The translations under genes were made by a program, and so were the position numbers. Of a stretch of 6,356 nucleotides of DNA, positions 1-5,168 are shown in pieces (the stretch's first letter is position 1; the number at the start of each line of letters is the position of its first letter). The DNA is from Lachnospiraceae bacterium UBA3785 (GTDB taxonomy: Bacteria; Bacillota; Clostridia; Lachnospirales; Lachnospiraceae), in assembly GCA_002369495.1 (NCBI GenBank), contig DFFD01000221.1, positions 1-6,356 of the forward strand, written 5' to 3'. Under the pieces are notes generated by a model that was given only the letters and a program-made list of their open reading frames with translations, searched no databases and was not told where the DNA came from.

Positions 1-692
1 CCCTCGATCTTGTACATCATCGCGTCCATCTCGTCAAAGCTCATGACGCCGGTCACGACGTTGCTGCGGATCATGAAAGGCGGCACGCAGTAGGTGAAGC
101 CGCGGTCGATCATGAAATCGCGCGCGTAAGCAAGGACAGCGGAGTGCAGGCGGGCGATGTCGCCCATCAGGTAATAGAAACCGTTGCCCGCGACGCGGCC
201 GGCGGCCTCAAGGTCGATGCCGTCGAAGCTCTCCATGATATCAGTGTGGTAGGGGATCTCGAAATCCGGGACGACCGGCTCGCCGAAGCGCTCGCGCTCG
301 ACGTTCTGGGTGTCATTTTCCCCGATCGGGACGGACGGATCGATGATGTTCGGAATGACCATCATTCTCTTTAAAATCTCTTCCTCGACCGTCTTTTCCT
401 CGGCGGAGAGCTCGTCGATGCGGGCGCCGTCCTTGGCAACTTCCTCGCGGATGCGGTCGGCCTCCTCGCGCTTCGACGGATCCTTCTTCGCCATACCCAT
501 CAGCTTGCCGATCTCCTTGGAAATCTTGTTGCGGTTCGCGCGAAGCGCCTCGACCTCCTGCTTGATCTCACGGTTTCTCTTGTCAAGCTCGATGACCTCG
601 TCGACCAGAACGAGCTTTCTGTCCTGAAATTTCTTTTTAATGTTCTCTTTTACGAGATCCGGATTTTCGCGCACAAATTTTATGTCAAGCAT
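1..692 (-). CDS. serS: Serine--tRNA ligase (SerRS), N-terminal part, cut by the window edge
   Basis: Cytoplasmic class II aminoacyl-tRNA synthetase that charges tRNA-Ser with serine. About 230 codons are present; the C-terminal catalytic remainder lies beyond the left edge. The start MLDIKFVREN is typical of SerRS, and residues about 28-110 form the charged, Lys/Glu-rich antiparallel coiled-coil arm that binds the long variable arm of tRNA-Ser. The linker VIPNIIDPSVPIGENDTQNV (112-131) matches the family's conserved connector, and motif 1 of the class II core begins around 170-205 (FYYLMGDIARLH...VPPFMIRS). The ATG is supported by an AAGGAG ribosome site (702-707) nine bases upstream. The stretch 147-175 departs from the usual bacterial 'HxEIG' form and resembles an atypical SerRS I recall from Clostridia. 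It follows the parAB-DUF4446 operon after 106 bp. Identity is secure; subtype is from memory. Confidence 0.95.
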   Translation of the reverse strand, partial: MLDIKFVRENPDLVKENIKKKFQDRKLVLVDEVIELDKRNREIKQEVEALRANRNKISKEIGKLMGMAKKDPSKREEADRIREEVAKDGARIDELSAEEKTVEEEILKRMMVIPNIIDPSVPIGENDTQNVERERFGEPVVPDFEIPYHTDIMESFDGIDLEAAGRVAGNGFYYLMGDIARLHSAVLAYARDFMIDRGFTYCVPPFMIRSNVVTGVMSFDEMDAMMYKIE

Positions 693-798
693 TTTTCTAT
701 TCTCCTTTTTTTATAATATTTTAAAATCTGCACCTTATTCGCAGGCGCTTTGCGCCTTGCTCATGCAGGCGGTCAGAGATGTTTCACGTGAAACATTT
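693..798. other. Intergenic region between DUF4446 and serS: AT-rich serS leader, small hairpin, parS
   Basis: This gap holds a perfect parS copy (780-795), a GC-rich inverted repeat (741-760: AGGCGC, TTT loop, GCGCCT) and a very AT-rich stretch (709-727) just before the serS ribosome site. The AT-rich part contains -10-like hexamers on the minus strand (for example TATTAT at 713-718), but I could not pair them with a convincing -35, so no promoter is called. The hairpin is not followed by a T-run on the minus strand, so it is not a classical intrinsic terminator. I see no T-box leader; the gap is short for one and no specifier or antiterminator structure is apparent. Confidence 0.6.
780..795. 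promoter_or_regulatory. parS: parS site 1 (isolated copy), ParB-binding palindrome
   Basis: Perfect 16-bp palindrome TGTTTCACGTGAAACA, identical to the canonical chromosomal parS sequence bound by the ParB/Spo0J helix-turn-helix. With one flanking base on each side it is an 18-bp perfect palindrome (779-796). It begins three bases beyond the DUF4446 stop codon. It lies about 2.4 kb from the parS array on the other side of parA, so the operon is flanked by sites on both sides. Confidence 0.95.
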
Positions 799-1305
799 TT
801 ATTCTTCTCCAAATCTTGAGGCCGCCTGCAGGGCCTTCATTTCCTCGTTGCTGAGCATGATGTAGGACTCGCCGGAAACCACCTCCTTGATGTAGAGGAA
901 GCAGTTGTCCTTGCTGTGGATCGCATTCAGCACAAATCCGGTGTTGTCCCCGTCGAGCATCGCGAGCGCGAAGCTCAGCTTGCCGCCGACGTCATCAAAA
1001 GCATCATACTTGACAATTCCGTATTTGTAAAGAGTTCTTCCGACACGGCTGTCAATCGTTTTCATGTCGTCCGCCAGCTCATGCTGGGTGTTCAGGAGGT
1101 CCTCCACCTGGGAAAAGCGGCGAATGAAACCCTTCTCCAGCGATTTTCCGTCCTCGCCCTTCATAAAATGGCGGTACTTCACATTCATCTGGTTGATCCG
1201 CGCATTCTGGTGCATCGCCACGATGATCAGCCCGATGGTCGAAATCATCAGCAGGATGATGATGATGCCCGGATCGATCCCGACCCTGGAAAATATCTCA
1301 CTCAT
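799..1305 (-). CDS. DUF4446 family membrane-anchored protein, third gene of the parAB operon
   Basis: Protein of about 168 residues with no known biochemical function. Residues about 11-31 (PGIIIILLMISTIGLIIVAM) form one strongly hydrophobic segment, so it is probably a single-pass membrane protein. A charged, likely helical stretch follows (about 35-90), then the signature block of this family at about 93-118 (YKYGIVKYDAFDDVGGKLSFALAMLD) and FVLNAIHSKDNCFLYIKEV (124-142). The ATG at 1305 is chosen over a TTG one codon upstream because GGAGG (1313-1317) is seven bases from it. The gene starts 15 bases after the parB stop, which implies cotranscription with parA and parB. Genes of this family are commonly found beside parB in Clostridia (from memory). 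A role in chromosome segregation is inferred from context only. Confidence 0.88.
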   Translation of the reverse strand: MSEIFSRVGIDPGIIIILLMISTIGLIIVAMHQNARINQMNVKYRHFMKGEDGKSLEKGFIRRFSQVEDLLNTQHELADDMKTIDSRVGRTLYKYGIVKYDAFDDVGGKLSFALAMLDGDNTGFVLNAIHSKDNCFLYIKEVVSGESYIMLSNEEMKALQAASRFGEE

Positions 1306-1320
1306 CAAACCACCTCCGTC

Positions 1321-2310
1321 TCAGTTCTTTACGGACTGCAGCAATTCAATGATGCGGTCAAGTTCCTCGTCGGAATAGTACTCGATCTCGATCTTTCCCT
1401 TGTTTTTGCCTCCCTCGCGGATGGCGACCTTCGTTCCGAGGACATTTTCGAGCTGGCCAGAAAGGCTGCCGAGCAGCGCCTCCTTTGAGAGGTCCCGCGT
1501 CTTTTTCTTTTTCGGGAGCGCCTTGAGCAGGTTCTGGACGACTTTTTCGGTCTCACGGACAGAAAGACGGTCCTTCACGATCTTCTCGGCGAGCGAAACC
1601 TGCGCGTCCTCGGAGGGAAGCGCGAGCAGCGCTCTCGCATGTCCCTCGCTGAGCACGCCGGAGACGACCATCTCGCGGAGCGCATCCGGCAGGCGCAGGA
1701 GACGAAGAGAATTGGCGATCGCGGAACGGCTCCTCGAGACTCTCTCGGCCACCTGTTCCTGCGTCATGGAGAATTCCCTCATGAGCCGGTCGTAGGCCAT
1801 CGCTTCCTCGATCGGGTTTAAGTCCTCGCGCTGGATATTCTCGATCAGGGAGATCTCAACCGCTTCCTTATTGTCGTACTCGCGGACAATGACCGGGATT
1901 TCCTTGATGCCGGCCTTCTTTGCAGCCCGCCAGCGGCGCTCGCCGGCGATGATCTCGTAGTAGTCATCCTTCTTCTGGACGAGCAGAGGCTGGATCACGC
2001 CGTACTGGGAAATGGAAGACGCCAGTTCGTCTATGCCTTCATCCCGGAAATTTTTACGGGGCTGCTCGCGATTCGGCTCCACAAGAGAGATTTTGACCAG
2101 TTTTACGCTGTCCTTTCCCTCGTCTTGGACTTTTGCGGGGATATTATCAGACTTTTCCTCAGATTTATCCACTTTTTGTGTGCTTTCTGTGGATATCTTT
2201 TCATTTTTCGCCTGTTCCCCGGCTTCAAGAGCGGTGTACTCCGCTGTTTTCGACTTGTTCGGGATGAGAGAATTGAGTCCCCGTCCAAGTCCTCCTCTTT
2301 TCTGAGCCAT
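1321..2310 (-). CDS. parB: ParB/Spo0J chromosome-partitioning protein
   Basis: DNA-binding CTPase clamp that loads at parS and spreads along neighbouring DNA to build the partition complex. At 329 residues it is close to, slightly longer than, typical Spo0J proteins. Residues 5-16 (RGGLGRGLNSLI) are the conserved ParA-interaction motif. Residues about 18-70 are a Lys/Glu/Ser-rich, probably disordered linker. The ParB N-terminal CTP-binding domain spans about 72-165, with GERRWRAA (123-130) and ENIQREDLNP (157-166). The helix-turn-helix that recognises parS is at about 182-205 (MTQEQVAERV...AIANSLRL). A second Lys-rich linker (266-275) leads to the C-terminal dimerisation segment (about 285-327, ending EELDRIIELLQSV). 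The ATG directly abuts the parA stop, and AAGGAGG (2323-2329) inside the end of parA serves it, so translation is probably coupled. All expected motifs are intact. Confidence 0.98.
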   Translation of the reverse strand: MAQKRGGLGRGLNSLIPNKSKTAEYTALEAGEQAKNEKISTESTQKVDKSEEKSDNIPAKVQDEGKDSVKLVKISLVEPNREQPRKNFRDEGIDELASSISQYGVIQPLLVQKKDDYYEIIAGERRWRAAKKAGIKEIPVIVREYDNKEAVEISLIENIQREDLNPIEEAMAYDRLMREFSMTQEQVAERVSRSRSAIANSLRLLRLPDALREMVVSGVLSEGHARALLALPSEDAQVSLAEKIVKDRLSVRETEKVVQNLLKALPKKKKTRDLSKEALLGSLSGQLENVLGTKVAIREGGKNKGKIEIEYYSDEELDRIIELLQSVKN

Positions 2311-3078
2311 TTACTTTTTTATCCTCCTTATGACTTCTCTCGCAAGATTCATGTAGGCGATCGCCCCGGCCGAGCGCGGATCATACTGGATCGCCGGCAG
2401 GCCGTAGCTGGGCGCTTCCGCCAGCCTTACATTTCTCGGAATCAGTGTGTCGTAGACAGTGACGTCCAGGCTTTCCCTGACATTGGCGACGACGTCCTGC
2501 GAAAGGTTCGTGCGGGCGTCGTACATCGTGAAGACGATTCCTTCGACCTTCAGGTTCGGATTCAGGCGTTCTCTGACAAGATCGATCGTCCGCAGGATCT
2601 GCGTCACACCCTCGAGCGCGTAATATTCGCACTGGACCGGCACGAGGACACCGTCCGCCGCGCAGAGTGCGTTGATGGTGAGGATGCCGAGCGAAGGCGG
2701 GCAGTCGATGAAAATATAATCATACCGCCCCACGATCTTCTCGATTCTCTTTCTGAGAAGGTACTCCTTGTCTTCGTACTCGAAGAGTTCGATCTCGGCG
2801 CCTGCGAGGTCTGCATTTGACGGAATGACGGACAGGCGGGCTGTCTCGGTCGGCCTGATGCACATGTCCGTGACCGCCTCGTCGACCATCAGCTCATAGG
2901 TCGTCATCATATCGTCGATCCGCTCGATTCCGAGACCGCTCGTCGCGTTCCCCTGCGGATCCATGTCGATCACCAGGACTTTGCGGTTCAGCGCCGCAAG
3001 ACTTGCCGCCAGGTTGATAGCGGTCGTGGACTTGCCGACGCCGCCTTTCTGGTTGGAAATTGCGATTACTTTACCCAT
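2311..3078 (-). CDS. parA: ParA/Soj chromosome-partitioning ATPase
   Basis: MinD/ParA-type ATPase whose ATP-bound dimer binds DNA nonspecifically and whose ATPase is stimulated by ParB; in Bacillus the homologue also regulates DnaA. The 255-residue length is typical of Soj. The deviant Walker A KGGVGKST is at 11-18 with signature Lys11, the switch I motif DMDPQG at 38-43, and Walker B YIFIDCPPS at 121-129 with Asp125. VQCEYYALEG (148-157) and IPRNVRLAEAPSYGLP (213-228) are family-conserved. The protein begins directly with the ATPase fold, so there is no N-terminal DNA-binding domain of the P1 ParA type. Start is supported by AAAGGGAG (3089-3096) ten bases upstream and an extended -10 promoter. 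It is the first gene of the parA-parB-DUF4446 operon. Confidence 0.98.
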   Translation of the reverse strand: MGKVIAISNQKGGVGKSTTAINLAASLAALNRKVLVIDMDPQGNATSGLGIERIDDMMTTYELMVDEAVTDMCIRPTETARLSVIPSNADLAGAEIELFEYEDKEYLLRKRIEKIVGRYDYIFIDCPPSLGILTINALCAADGVLVPVQCEYYALEGVTQILRTIDLVRERLNPNLKVEGIVFTMYDARTNLSQDVVANVRESLDVTVYDTLIPRNVRLAEAPSYGLPAIQYDPRSAGAIAYMNLAREVIRRIKK

Positions 3079-3088
3079 ATTGCTTATA

Positions 3089-3119
3089 CTCCCTTTAGAT
3101 GTGTTTTACTATTATAGCA
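3089..3119 (-). promoter_or_regulatory. parA promoter (extended -10) and ribosome-binding site
   Basis: On the minus strand a perfect TATAAT (3111-3116) is preceded by TG one base away (3118-3119), an extended -10 element, which fits the poor -35 (no TTGACA-like hexamer near 3134-3139). A start near 3104 would give a leader of about 26 bases containing AAAGGGAG (3089-3096), ten bases before the parA ATG. The nearest parS (3153-3168) lies around positions -49 to -64 of this promoter, so ParB bound there could influence RNA polymerase access. Confidence 0.7.
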
Positions 3120-3152
3120 CTTACCTGAATTTCCTGCTACAGAAAATGCAAA

Positions 3153-3168
3153 TGTTTCACGTGAAACA
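3153..3168. promoter_or_regulatory. parS: parS site 2 (array copy 1, closest to parA)
   Basis: Perfect 16-bp parS. Flanking bases extend it to a 22-bp perfect palindrome (3150-3171), the longest dyad of the six copies. It is the copy nearest the parA promoter. Confidence 0.95.
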
Positions 3169-3192
3169 TTTCTCAATTCTGCTGCTTACCAT

Positions 3193-3208
3193 TGTTTCAC
3201 GTGAAACA
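3193..3208. promoter_or_regulatory. parS: parS site 3 (array copy 2)
   Basis: Perfect 16-bp parS; symmetry stops at the 16-mer because both flanking bases are T. It is followed by the divergent spacer 2. Confidence 0.95.
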
Positions 3209-3232
3209 TTTTGAGGCCCGGATGTCTGTCAG

Positions 3233-3248
3233 TGTTTCACGTGAAACA
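3233..3248. promoter_or_regulatory. parS: parS site 4 (array copy 3)
   Basis: Perfect 16-bp parS, the middle copy of the array. Symmetry does not extend beyond the 16-mer. Confidence 0.95.
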
Positions 3249-3272
3249 TTTCGAGACTACGCTGTTTACCGG

Positions 3273-3288
3273 TGTTTCACGTGAAACA
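3273..3288. promoter_or_regulatory. parS: parS site 5 (array copy 4)
   Basis: Perfect 16-bp parS, preceded by TTACCGG exactly as site 6 is, which indicates recent duplication of this unit. Confidence 0.95.
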
Positions 3289-3312
3289 TTTCCAGGCTCC
3301 GCTGTTTACCGG

Positions 3313-3328
3313 TGTTTCACGTGAAACA
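3313..3328. promoter_or_regulatory. parS: parS site 6 (array copy 5, closest to the hydrolase gene)
   Basis: Perfect 16-bp parS, the last array member, about 40 bp upstream of the -35 of the hydrolase promoter. The sequence following it differs from the other units, marking the end of the repeat. Confidence 0.95.
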
Positions 3329-3367
3329 TGTGAAAACACTCCGCCGTTTTTGTCGCGCACCGCCCAC

Positions 3368-3396
3368 TTGCGGGATACCGGCAAAAGAGTTATAAT
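3368..3396 (+). promoter_or_regulatory. Promoter of the hydrolase-like gene
   Basis: TTGCGG (3368-3373) and a perfect TATAAT (3391-3396) are separated by the ideal 17 bp, a good vegetative sigma-70/SigA-type promoter. A transcript beginning near 3403 would have a leader of about 28 bases with AAAGGA (3417-3422) eight bases before the ATG at 3431. This supports the 3431 start and argues against a start within the parS array. Confidence 0.8.
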
Positions 3397-3430
3397 TGAT
3401 TCAGTCAATGAACCTGAAAGGACTTTGGAT

Positions 3431-4387
3431 ATGAATAAAGAACGTCTCTTAGAGCTCGGCGTTCTCGCCGGAGCCTCCTGTGCCGGAATCGCCGGCGTCA
3501 ATGCGCTTGAAAATAAATTTGCCCTCAGGCACAACCGCCTTGAATTCTCCGAGAGCAATTTCTATCACTGGAAGAATTTCAACATCTACTATACCAGAAA
3601 AGGCTTCGGAAAGCCGGTCATCCTGCTTCACGACCTGAAGCCGGATTCGAGCGCCCACGAGTGGAGCAATCTGATTGACCGCCTCGCCGAACATCACAGG
3701 GTATACGCGTTCGACCTCCTCGGCTGCGGCCGCTCCGACAAGCCGGAGATCACCTACACGAATTTCTACTACGTCGAGATCCTGCTTTCCTTCATCAAGT
3801 CGCAGGTCTGCGAGAAGACGTTCGTCGTCGCTTCCGGCTATTCGTCCGTCATCGCACTGATGGCTGCTGCCTACGACTCCTCTAAATTCTCCGGCGTCTG
3901 CTTTATCAATCCGCCGTCGATCGGCAGCATGGCCCGTGTTCCGAACTGGCACACGATCTTCGCGATGCGGATGATGCAGATCCCGGTTCTCGGAGACGCG
4001 ATCTACAATATTCACTACAGCCGTGCCGCTATCGACAACCGGTTCAGCGAGGAGCTTTTCTATAACCCGTTCCACGTCTCGACCGAGCTGATTGAAACCT
4101 GCCTCGAGTCGGCCCACATCGGAAAAGGGAGGGGCCGTTTCCTCGAAGCCTCAAAAGCCGGCCGCTACCTCAACATGAATGTGAAGCACGCCCTGAAGAC
4201 CATCAAGATCCCGGCCTTTATCCTCGCCGGAGCTGCCCTGGAGGACGAGGTGCATATCGCAAACTCCTGGAAGAAATGCGCGCCGTTGATCGCCATCGAG
4301 GCGATCTCCCAGAGCAAGTACTACCCGCACTACGAGAATGCGCGTGAGACCGCCGCAAAGCTGCTCGCGATCCTCGATCAAAAATGA
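3431..4387 (+). CDS. Alpha/beta-hydrolase-fold protein, probable pseudoenzyme with N-terminal hydrophobic segment
   Basis: A 318-residue protein with the alpha/beta hydrolase layout: beta-strand plus oxyanion loop at 62-68 (PVILLHD), VYAFDLLGCGRSDKP at 91-105 (classical D-x-x-G-x-G-x-S region), the nucleophile-elbow region at 131-143 (FVVASGYSSVIAL), a late strand at 260-267 (IPAFILAG) and a C-terminal PHYENARETAAKLLAIL helix (299-315). Aligned by eye to GHSxGG, the serine position is Gly136. The catalytic His position of the GHxPH motif is Tyr297, and the acid position after the late strand is Leu270 or close to Glu271/Asp272. HG of the oxyanion loop reads HD (67-68). The triad therefore seems lost. 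Residues 6-26 are hydrophobic, a possible signal anchor; Cys17 is not in a good lipobox. It is the only plus-strand gene here, divergent from parA and convergent with rsmG. Substrate and role are unknown. Confidence 0.85.
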   Translation: MNKERLLELGVLAGASCAGIAGVNALENKFALRHNRLEFSESNFYHWKNFNIYYTRKGFGKPVILLHDLKPDSSAHEWSNLIDRLAEHHRVYAFDLLGCGRSDKPEITYTNFYYVEILLSFIKSQVCEKTFVVASGYSSVIALMAAAYDSSKFSGVCFINPPSIGSMARVPNWHTIFAMRMMQIPVLGDAIYNIHYSRAAIDNRFSEELFYNPFHVSTELIETCLESAHIGKGRGRFLEASKAGRYLNMNVKHALKTIKIPAFILAGAALEDEVHIANSWKKCAPLIAIEAISQSKYYPHYENARETAAKLLAILDQK

Positions 4388-4418
4388 AACCCGGAAGCAA
4401 TCTACTGCCTTCCATATA

Positions 4419-4447
4419 AAAAGGAGCCCTCATGAGGGGCTCCTTTT
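4419..4447. terminator. Bidirectional intrinsic terminator between the hydrolase gene and rsmG
   Basis: AAAAGGAGCCC (4419-4429) pairs perfectly with GGGCTCCTTTT (4437-4447) across a seven-base loop. The T-run on the plus strand ends the hydrolase transcript 31 bases after its stop. The T-run on the minus strand (opposite 4418-4422) ends the rsmG transcript, whose stop codon lies only four bases from the stem. One hairpin thus serves both convergent genes and separates the mnmG-rsmG unit from the par operon. Confidence 0.9.
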
Positions 4448-4451
4448 ACCT

Positions 4452-5168
4452 TTACCCGATCGGCGACCTCGCCGGCGTCCCCGCCTTCCGCGGGTAGGAC
4501 TTCGGCGTCTTCCTGACCTTCTCGATGAGAACGATGCTGCGTCCCATATCGTCCAGCGAAAATACCTCTGTCTTTTTCACGCGGCCGCCCAGCAGGCTGA
4601 CGGCTTTCTCCGCCGCGGCCAGCTCCTCCGCGATGTCGGCGGATTTGAAGGCCGCAAAGGTTCCGCCGATCCGCGCGTAGGGCAGGCAGTACTCGGAGAG
4701 CACGTTCATCGCCGCGACGGCTCTGGCCGTGACCAGGTCGTACTGCTCACGGTAATAGGTATTGCCGGCAAGATCCTCGGTCCTGGAGTGGACGCACTCG
4801 ACGTTTCGAAGGTCCAGCTTCTCCGCGGTATCGGAGAGGAACCTGACCCGTTTGCCGAGAGAGTCGAGCAGGGTGAGCTGCATGTCCGGGAAGACGATCT
4901 TGAGCGGGATCCCCGGGAAACCTGCGCCGGTTCCGACGTCGATCATTTTTCTGACCTCCGTCATATCGTGGATCCGGCAGAGGCAGAGGCTGTCCGCAAA
5001 ATGCTTCTTCACGACATCCTTAAAGTCCGTGATGGCGGTGAGGTTCATCACCTTGTTTTTTTCGACGAGCAGTTCGTAGTAATCATAGAACTGTTCGGCC
5101 TGGATCTCGCTTATATCCACACCGATGCGCGCGATCTCATCAATAATATAGCTGATTTGTTCTTTCAT
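4452..5168 (-). CDS. rsmG: 16S rRNA (guanine-N7) methyltransferase RsmG (GidB)
   Basis: SAM-dependent enzyme that makes m7G at position 527 (E. coli numbering) of 16S rRNA in the 30S subunit; loss in other bacteria gives low-level streptomycin resistance. The protein has 238 residues, the usual size. NKVMNLTAI (38-46) and KHFADSL (55-61) are N-terminal family marks, the SAM-binding loop is DVGTGAGFPGIPLKI (77-91), RAVA (149-152) follows strand 4, and the C-terminal YPRKAGTPARSPIG is the typical basic tail. The start is uncertain: the ATG used here lies two codons after an in-frame GTG at 5174, and neither has a clear Shine-Dalgarno. The frame is open upstream. It follows mnmG with a gap of about 70 bp and is probably cotranscribed with it. 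Confidence 0.96.
   Translation of the reverse strand: MKEQISYIIDEIARIGVDISEIQAEQFYDYYELLVEKNKVMNLTAITDFKDVVKKHFADSLCLCRIHDMTEVRKMIDVGTGAGFPGIPLKIVFPDMQLTLLDSLGKRVRFLSDTAEKLDLRNVECVHSRTEDLAGNTYYREQYDLVTARAVAAMNVLSEYCLPYARIGGTFAAFKSADIAEELAAAEKAVSLLGGRVKKTEVFSLDDMGRSIVLIEKVRKTPKSYPRKAGTPARSPIG

Larger units (their letters stand above)
3153..3328. repeat. parS: Tandem array of five parS sites with a 40 bp period
   Basis: Five perfect copies of TGTTTCACGTGAAACA begin at 3153, 3193, 3233, 3273 and 3313, each exactly 40 bp after the previous, with 24 bp spacers. Spacers 3 and 4 match at 21 of 24 positions; spacer 1 matches spacer 4 at 15 of 24 and shares the GCTG-TTACC core; spacer 2 (3209-3232) is largely unrelated. 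The array therefore looks like a tandemly duplicated 40 bp unit in which the ParB-binding half is strictly held and most of the spacer has drifted. No sixth copy is present one period to either side (near 3113 or 3353). It is probably the main ParB loading site of this locus. Confidence 0.95.
3079..3430. other. Divergent intergenic region carrying the parS array and two promoters
   Basis: This 352 bp gap separates minus-strand parA from the plus-strand hydrolase gene. In order it holds the parA ribosome site and promoter, an unassigned stretch (3120-3152), five parS copies in exact 40 bp steps, a short stretch (3329-3367) without recognisable features, and the promoter and ribosome site of the hydrolase gene. 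An open frame runs through the last two parS copies into the hydrolase gene, but it only translates parS as MFHVKH and VSRET and is not believed to be coding. Confidence 0.8.

Noticed and set aside
741..760. GC-rich hairpin as terminator of the par operon
   Set aside because: The stem is short and no T-run follows it on the minus strand, so it does not meet the intrinsic terminator pattern; it may still be a minor structural element.
1306..1308. TTG at 1308 as start of the DUF4446 gene
   Set aside because: The ATG next to it has better spacing (seven bases) from GGAGG and is the stronger initiator.
916..1488. 190-codon plus-strand open frame across DUF4446 and parB
   Set aside because: Antisense shadow; low-complexity Asp/His-rich stretch arising from reverse reading of the membrane segment.
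2125..2820. 231-codon plus-strand open frame across parB and parA
   Set aside because: Antisense shadow of two genes whose motifs are complete; no ribosome site or family resemblance.
3153..3328. CRISPR array
   Set aside because: Repeats are 16-bp perfect palindromes identical to canonical parS, spacers are partly homologous to each other, and there are no cas genes; ParB is encoded next door.
3272..3430. N-terminal extension of the hydrolase gene starting at 3272
   Set aside because: The extra 53 residues are a translation of parS sites (MFHVKH, VSRET) and spacer. A strong promoter (3368-3396) and ribosome site (3417-3422) support the ATG at 3431, downstream of the array.
3449..4117. 222-codon open frame antisense to the hydrolase gene
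   Set aside because: Composition-driven shadow with no recognisable domain; the plus-strand frame has fold motifs, promoter, ribosome site and terminator.
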